Of a stretch of DNA of 64,000 nt, positions 61,594 to 64,000 are shown piece after piece. Both the position numbers and the translations under genes were made by a program. Numbering within the stretch: position 1 is the first letter of the stretch; each line of letters starts with the position of its first letter. The notes under the pieces were generated by a model that saw only the letters and a program-made list of their open reading frames with translations, made no database searches and was not told the origin of the DNA. The DNA is from an uncultured Eubacteriales bacterium (GTDB lineage Bacteria; Bacillota; Clostridia; Christensenellales; CAG-138), in the NCBI GenBank assembly GCA_902801845.1, contig CADCJW010000003.1, forward strand, positions 124,001-188,000, read 5' to 3'.

Positions 61594-63699
61594 TTACGCC
61601 TTCTCGGTCGAATAGGTGTATATCTGGACGGTGCCGCCGTCGGTGTTGAAGGGGATCATCGCCATATAGGGCACGGTGATCTCGTAGGTCTGTGCCCGCT
61701 GCCCCAGCTCGATCCGCTCGCTGCCGACGATTAAAGCCCCGCCGCCTGACGCCGTGATCGACAGGTGGACATAGCCGTCGATGTTGCGGCTGTCGTCGTA
61801 GATCTGGATGTAGCCGGTCACGTCCGGATACAGGGCATTCGCATCCAGCCCATACATCATGGTGTCTACCCACCGCTGTGAGCGGTCGATCTCGATGAGC
61901 GTGAAGTACCCGTGGGAGGTCTTTCTCACTCTGCGCACGTATTCGCTCAACTCCATATGCTCCGCAATAGTCATGCCCAGTAGGAACTTGTCCGTGTCCG
62001 GTGTCTCGTGGTTATTGACATTGGGCTTCTGGTCCATGGGCACAAAGGGTACGTAGACGCCGTCCGTTTCCATGGTAGATACGAATATCTGATCCATGGT
62101 CACCTGCTGCATGGGTCGGTTAAGCCGACCTTCTAGCCAATAGGAGTGATTGTCCGCGTAATGACGTTGGGTGATCCCCAGGTATTCGTCCGTGCCGATC
62201 ATATCGTTGACTTCCCGGGCTTCGGCGGAGATCGTGTCATCATATGTGAATGAAACGCATGCATGGGCACAAACGGAGTTGAACAGCATGAAGGCGATCA
62301 ACAATATGTTCGCCAGCCGGAAGGCCGTACGTTCCCTCTTTCCCATCAAGGGCTTTTGCCGCATAGTGCAGAACAGGATCATCGACGTCAGAAGGACTGC
62401 CAGCGCCGTAGCCAGCCAGCCCGTCAGAACGCTGTGCTCGTTTCGGGTCTGTACGAACGCGCTGAGGGTCAGCGAATCGATCAGGGTCGTATTGCCCGCC
62501 ACGAATCCCGCCCGCGCTCCGGGGTATATGGCGAGGACGATGAAGGCGATCAGCGCGATCATGCAGCTTTGGCTTCTCTTCAAATGCTCCTGGCCGTCCA
62601 ATGTGAAGACATACAGCATGGGGATGCACATGGAGCAATATCGAAGATGCAGGGGCAGGGGGAGATACCCGGAATGCCACTGGTACGGCACCACGAACAC
62701 CGCGGTCCCGGCGATCAGCGCCAAAATGCCGACGGCCACAGCTACCATGAACCGGCGCTTCCGAGGGCCATACTGGCCGAGATGCGTATAGGGGAAGATG
62801 GCGAAAAAGCCGCCGCAGGCGAATACGAACAGGAATACCGTCAGGAAGAACGCTTCGATGGCGACCAGGATATCCTCCCGACTCCAGTTCTCCGTTTGCT
62901 TTTCATACAATCCCAGCAGCGATCCGCCCCCCTGGTAGAGGAGCCGATAGACCCCGTACACCGCGCCCGCCATGGCAGCCAGGATAGCCAGGGACAGGAC
63001 GGCGGGCAGGATCCTTTCTTTATCCCGTATCGACAGCAGGAGCCGGATCAGCAGGAGGGCCGCGCCCAGGGCGATCATGCCCGGCTTGCAGGCGAACAGC
63101 ATGCCCACGAACAGACCGGTGAGCAGGCCGTCCTTGAGCCGTCCCTCAGTATAGAAGCGATAGCAGAACAGGAGCATCCACAGGGCCAGGGGCCAGATCA
63201 GGCTTTCGCTCATCTCGCAGGAAGCTATCACCATGTCGGGCATCACCGCCACCAGAACGGCTGCCGCGAAGGCCTTGGCGCGATCTTTGGTGAACGCGTG
63301 GGCGAAGGCAAAGGCGGGAAACACCGACGAGGTCATCAGAGCCGTGTTGAACACCTGGACGTACACGTATATGTCGCCGCCCAACAGCCGATGGAGCCAG
63401 TACACCGGTACCAGCGCCATGGGGTACAACAGATAGGGATAGTTGACGGGCTGGCTGCGAAACGCCAGCTTGCCCTCCCAGGCCAACGAGCGGGCGATGT
63501 TGGTGTACAGGTTCTCGTCGATGAAGAAGATCGGCGCCTTCTTCAGTAGAATGTGGAGCAGCGTGTGCAGAGCGAAGGAGACGCCGAACAGCAGCAGCAT
63601 CTGCCACGCGGTGCCGATCCTTCGTGCCGGGGCTGGGGTGTTCTTCGCTGTTTCCGCCTTCGACTGCGTCTGCACTTTTTTCTCTTTTTTCTTAGCCAT
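61594..63699 (-). CDS. Polytopic membrane protein, GT-C fold glycosyltransferase-like
   Basis: 701 residues. A Lys-rich cytosolic start is followed by about 12 membrane helices and a soluble C-terminal beta-rich domain (about 570-701). The acidic pair in the first outside loop, FFIDENLYTNIARSLAW, and the following YPYLLYPMALVP resemble lipid-linked sugar transferases (GT39/ArnT-like), where such an Asp-Glu is catalytic. Donor and acceptor are unknown. GAGAGGA lies before the ATG and a TATAAT box (minus strand, 63742-63737) sits 37 bases upstream. No polysaccharide cluster is visible around it. Confidence 0.7.
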   Translation of the reverse strand: MAKKKEKKVQTQSKAETAKNTPAPARRIGTAWQMLLLFGVSFALHTLLHILLKKAPIFFIDENLYTNIARSLAWEGKLAFRSQPVNYPYLLYPMALVPVYWLHRLLGGDIYVYVQVFNTALMTSSVFPAFAFAHAFTKDRAKAFAAAVLVAVMPDMVIASCEMSESLIWPLALWMLLFCYRFYTEGRLKDGLLTGLFVGMLFACKPGMIALGAALLLIRLLLSIRDKERILPAVLSLAILAAMAGAVYGVYRLLYQGGGSLLGLYEKQTENWSREDILVAIEAFFLTVFLFVFACGGFFAIFPYTHLGQYGPRKRRFMVAVAVGILALIAGTAVFVVPYQWHSGYLPLPLHLRYCSMCIPMLYVFTLDGQEHLKRSQSCMIALIAFIVLAIYPGARAGFVAGNTTLIDSLTLSAFVQTRNEHSVLTGWLATALAVLLTSMILFCTMRQKPLMGKRERTAFRLANILLIAFMLFNSVCAHACVSFTYDDTISAEAREVNDMIGTDEYLGITQRHYADNHSYWLEGRLNRPMQQVTMDQIFVSTMETDGVYVPFVPMDQKPNVNNHETPDTDKFLLGMTIAEHMELSEYVRRVRKTSHGYFTLIEIDRSQRWVDTMMYGLDANALYPDVTGYIQIYDDSRNIDGYVHLSITASGGGALIVGSERIELGQRAQTYEITVPYMAMIPFNTDGGTVQIYTYSTEKA

Positions 63700-63772
63700 A
63701 TGCTGTCCTCTCGCTGGATTGCTTTTCCGAATTCATATTATAGCGCGCCTGCAAGTCCGGGATGGCGCGCCT

Positions 63773-64000
63773 TTACGCGAGCCCCGCATTCTTCATGGCG
63801 GTATTCAAGCGCTCTTCCCTAAACTGGTGCTCGTATAGGTCGTGGTAGTAGCCGCCCAGAGCCAGCAGCTCCTCGTGGGTGCCGCTCTCCTGGATCTTGC
63901 CGCCGCGGATGACCAGTATTTTATCCGCGTTGCGGATGGTGGACAGCCGGTGGGCCACCACCAAACTGGTGCGCCCCTTGAGGACCGTGGTGATGGCTTC
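63773..64000 (-). CDS. ABC exporter ATP-binding domain, C-terminal end only (cut by window edge)
   Basis: About 75 residues of the 3' end; the frame is open to the right edge. It reads [26 protein letters not shown] and then [20 protein letters not shown], the H-loop and tail typical of ABC exporters with fused membrane domain (MsbA/LmrA type). Most of the gene, with Walker A, signature and membrane part, is beyond the window. Substrate unknown. Confidence 0.88.
   Translation of the reverse strand, partial: EAITTVLKGRTSLVVAHRLSTIRNADKILVIRGGKIQESGTHEELLALGGYYHDLYEHQFREERLNTAMKNAGLA

Overview
The window is 64 kb of high-GC DNA (roughly 60-65 percent by eye), densely packed with genes that mostly overlap by a few bases or sit within 30 bases of each other. 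Gene content points to a spore-forming Gram-positive of class Clostridia: an alpha/beta-type small acid-soluble spore protein, an Asp23/Gls24 - DAK2 - recG block, DUF523, PrkC/PrpC next to rsgA and rpe, and a monoderm-style HtrA with an N-terminal anchor. I cannot name the family; this is inference from gene content and order, not a database match. No rRNA, tRNA, CRISPR array, prophage or intact insertion sequence was seen.

Layout. 1-4.9 kb: end of an elongation cluster (mreD, PBP2) and a membrane-anchored NlpC/P60 hydrolase. 4.9-7.4 kb: psuG and malQ, divergent from one palindromic double promoter. 7.4-10.6 kb: minus-strand operon of a membrane-anchored propeller-like protein, a CvpA-like protein and a PLP aminotransferase. 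10.8-14.2 kb: tig-clpP-clpX. 14.2-18.4 kb: an exported protein, rph, a split transketolase and a GNAT enzyme. 18.4-26.0 kb: an odd intergenic stretch with phased repeats, then a cobalamin riboswitch controlling a nine-gene corrinoid uptake and nucleotide-loop operon (btuF, btuC, btuD, cobT, cobU, cobS, a mini CobU paralogue, cobC-like phosphatase, TIM-barrel protein). 26.1-34.1 kb: FAD oxidoreductase, small P-loop protein, S41 protease, hydrolase, ahcY, an EF-G2-like GTPase and a small membrane protein. 34.1-38.5 kb (minus): xth, maf, uvrC, trpS. 38.5-45.3 kb: small HTH protein, lysophospholipase-like hydrolase, NagB-like protein, yebC, Asp23, DAK2, recG. 45.4-52.0 kb: SASP (minus), then DUF523, response regulator, histidine kinase, HtrA, mutS2. 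52.0-60.3 kb (minus): def, fmt, rsmB, rlmN, prpC, prkC, rsgA, rpe, yihY. 60.5-64 kb: HTH-LiaF-like regulator, a GT-C type membrane protein and the end of an ABC exporter.

The genes are largely housekeeping: protein quality control, translation and its maturation, cell wall growth, DNA repair, and B12 salvage. B12 salvage here covers import plus attachment of the lower ligand; no corrin-ring synthesis genes are present in this window. The most unusual signals are non-coding: a set of four TTG-N4-CAA sites spaced about 21 bp upstream of the B12 operon, two genes (FAD oxidoreductase and exonuclease III) whose -10 boxes end exactly six bases before the start codon and lack a Shine-Dalgarno sequence (candidate leaderless mRNAs), and intrinsic terminators placed directly against the start of the next co-directional gene. 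I did not find a clearly new multi-gene system; the closest candidates are the twin CobU paralogues with the coupled TIM-barrel gene in the B12 operon.
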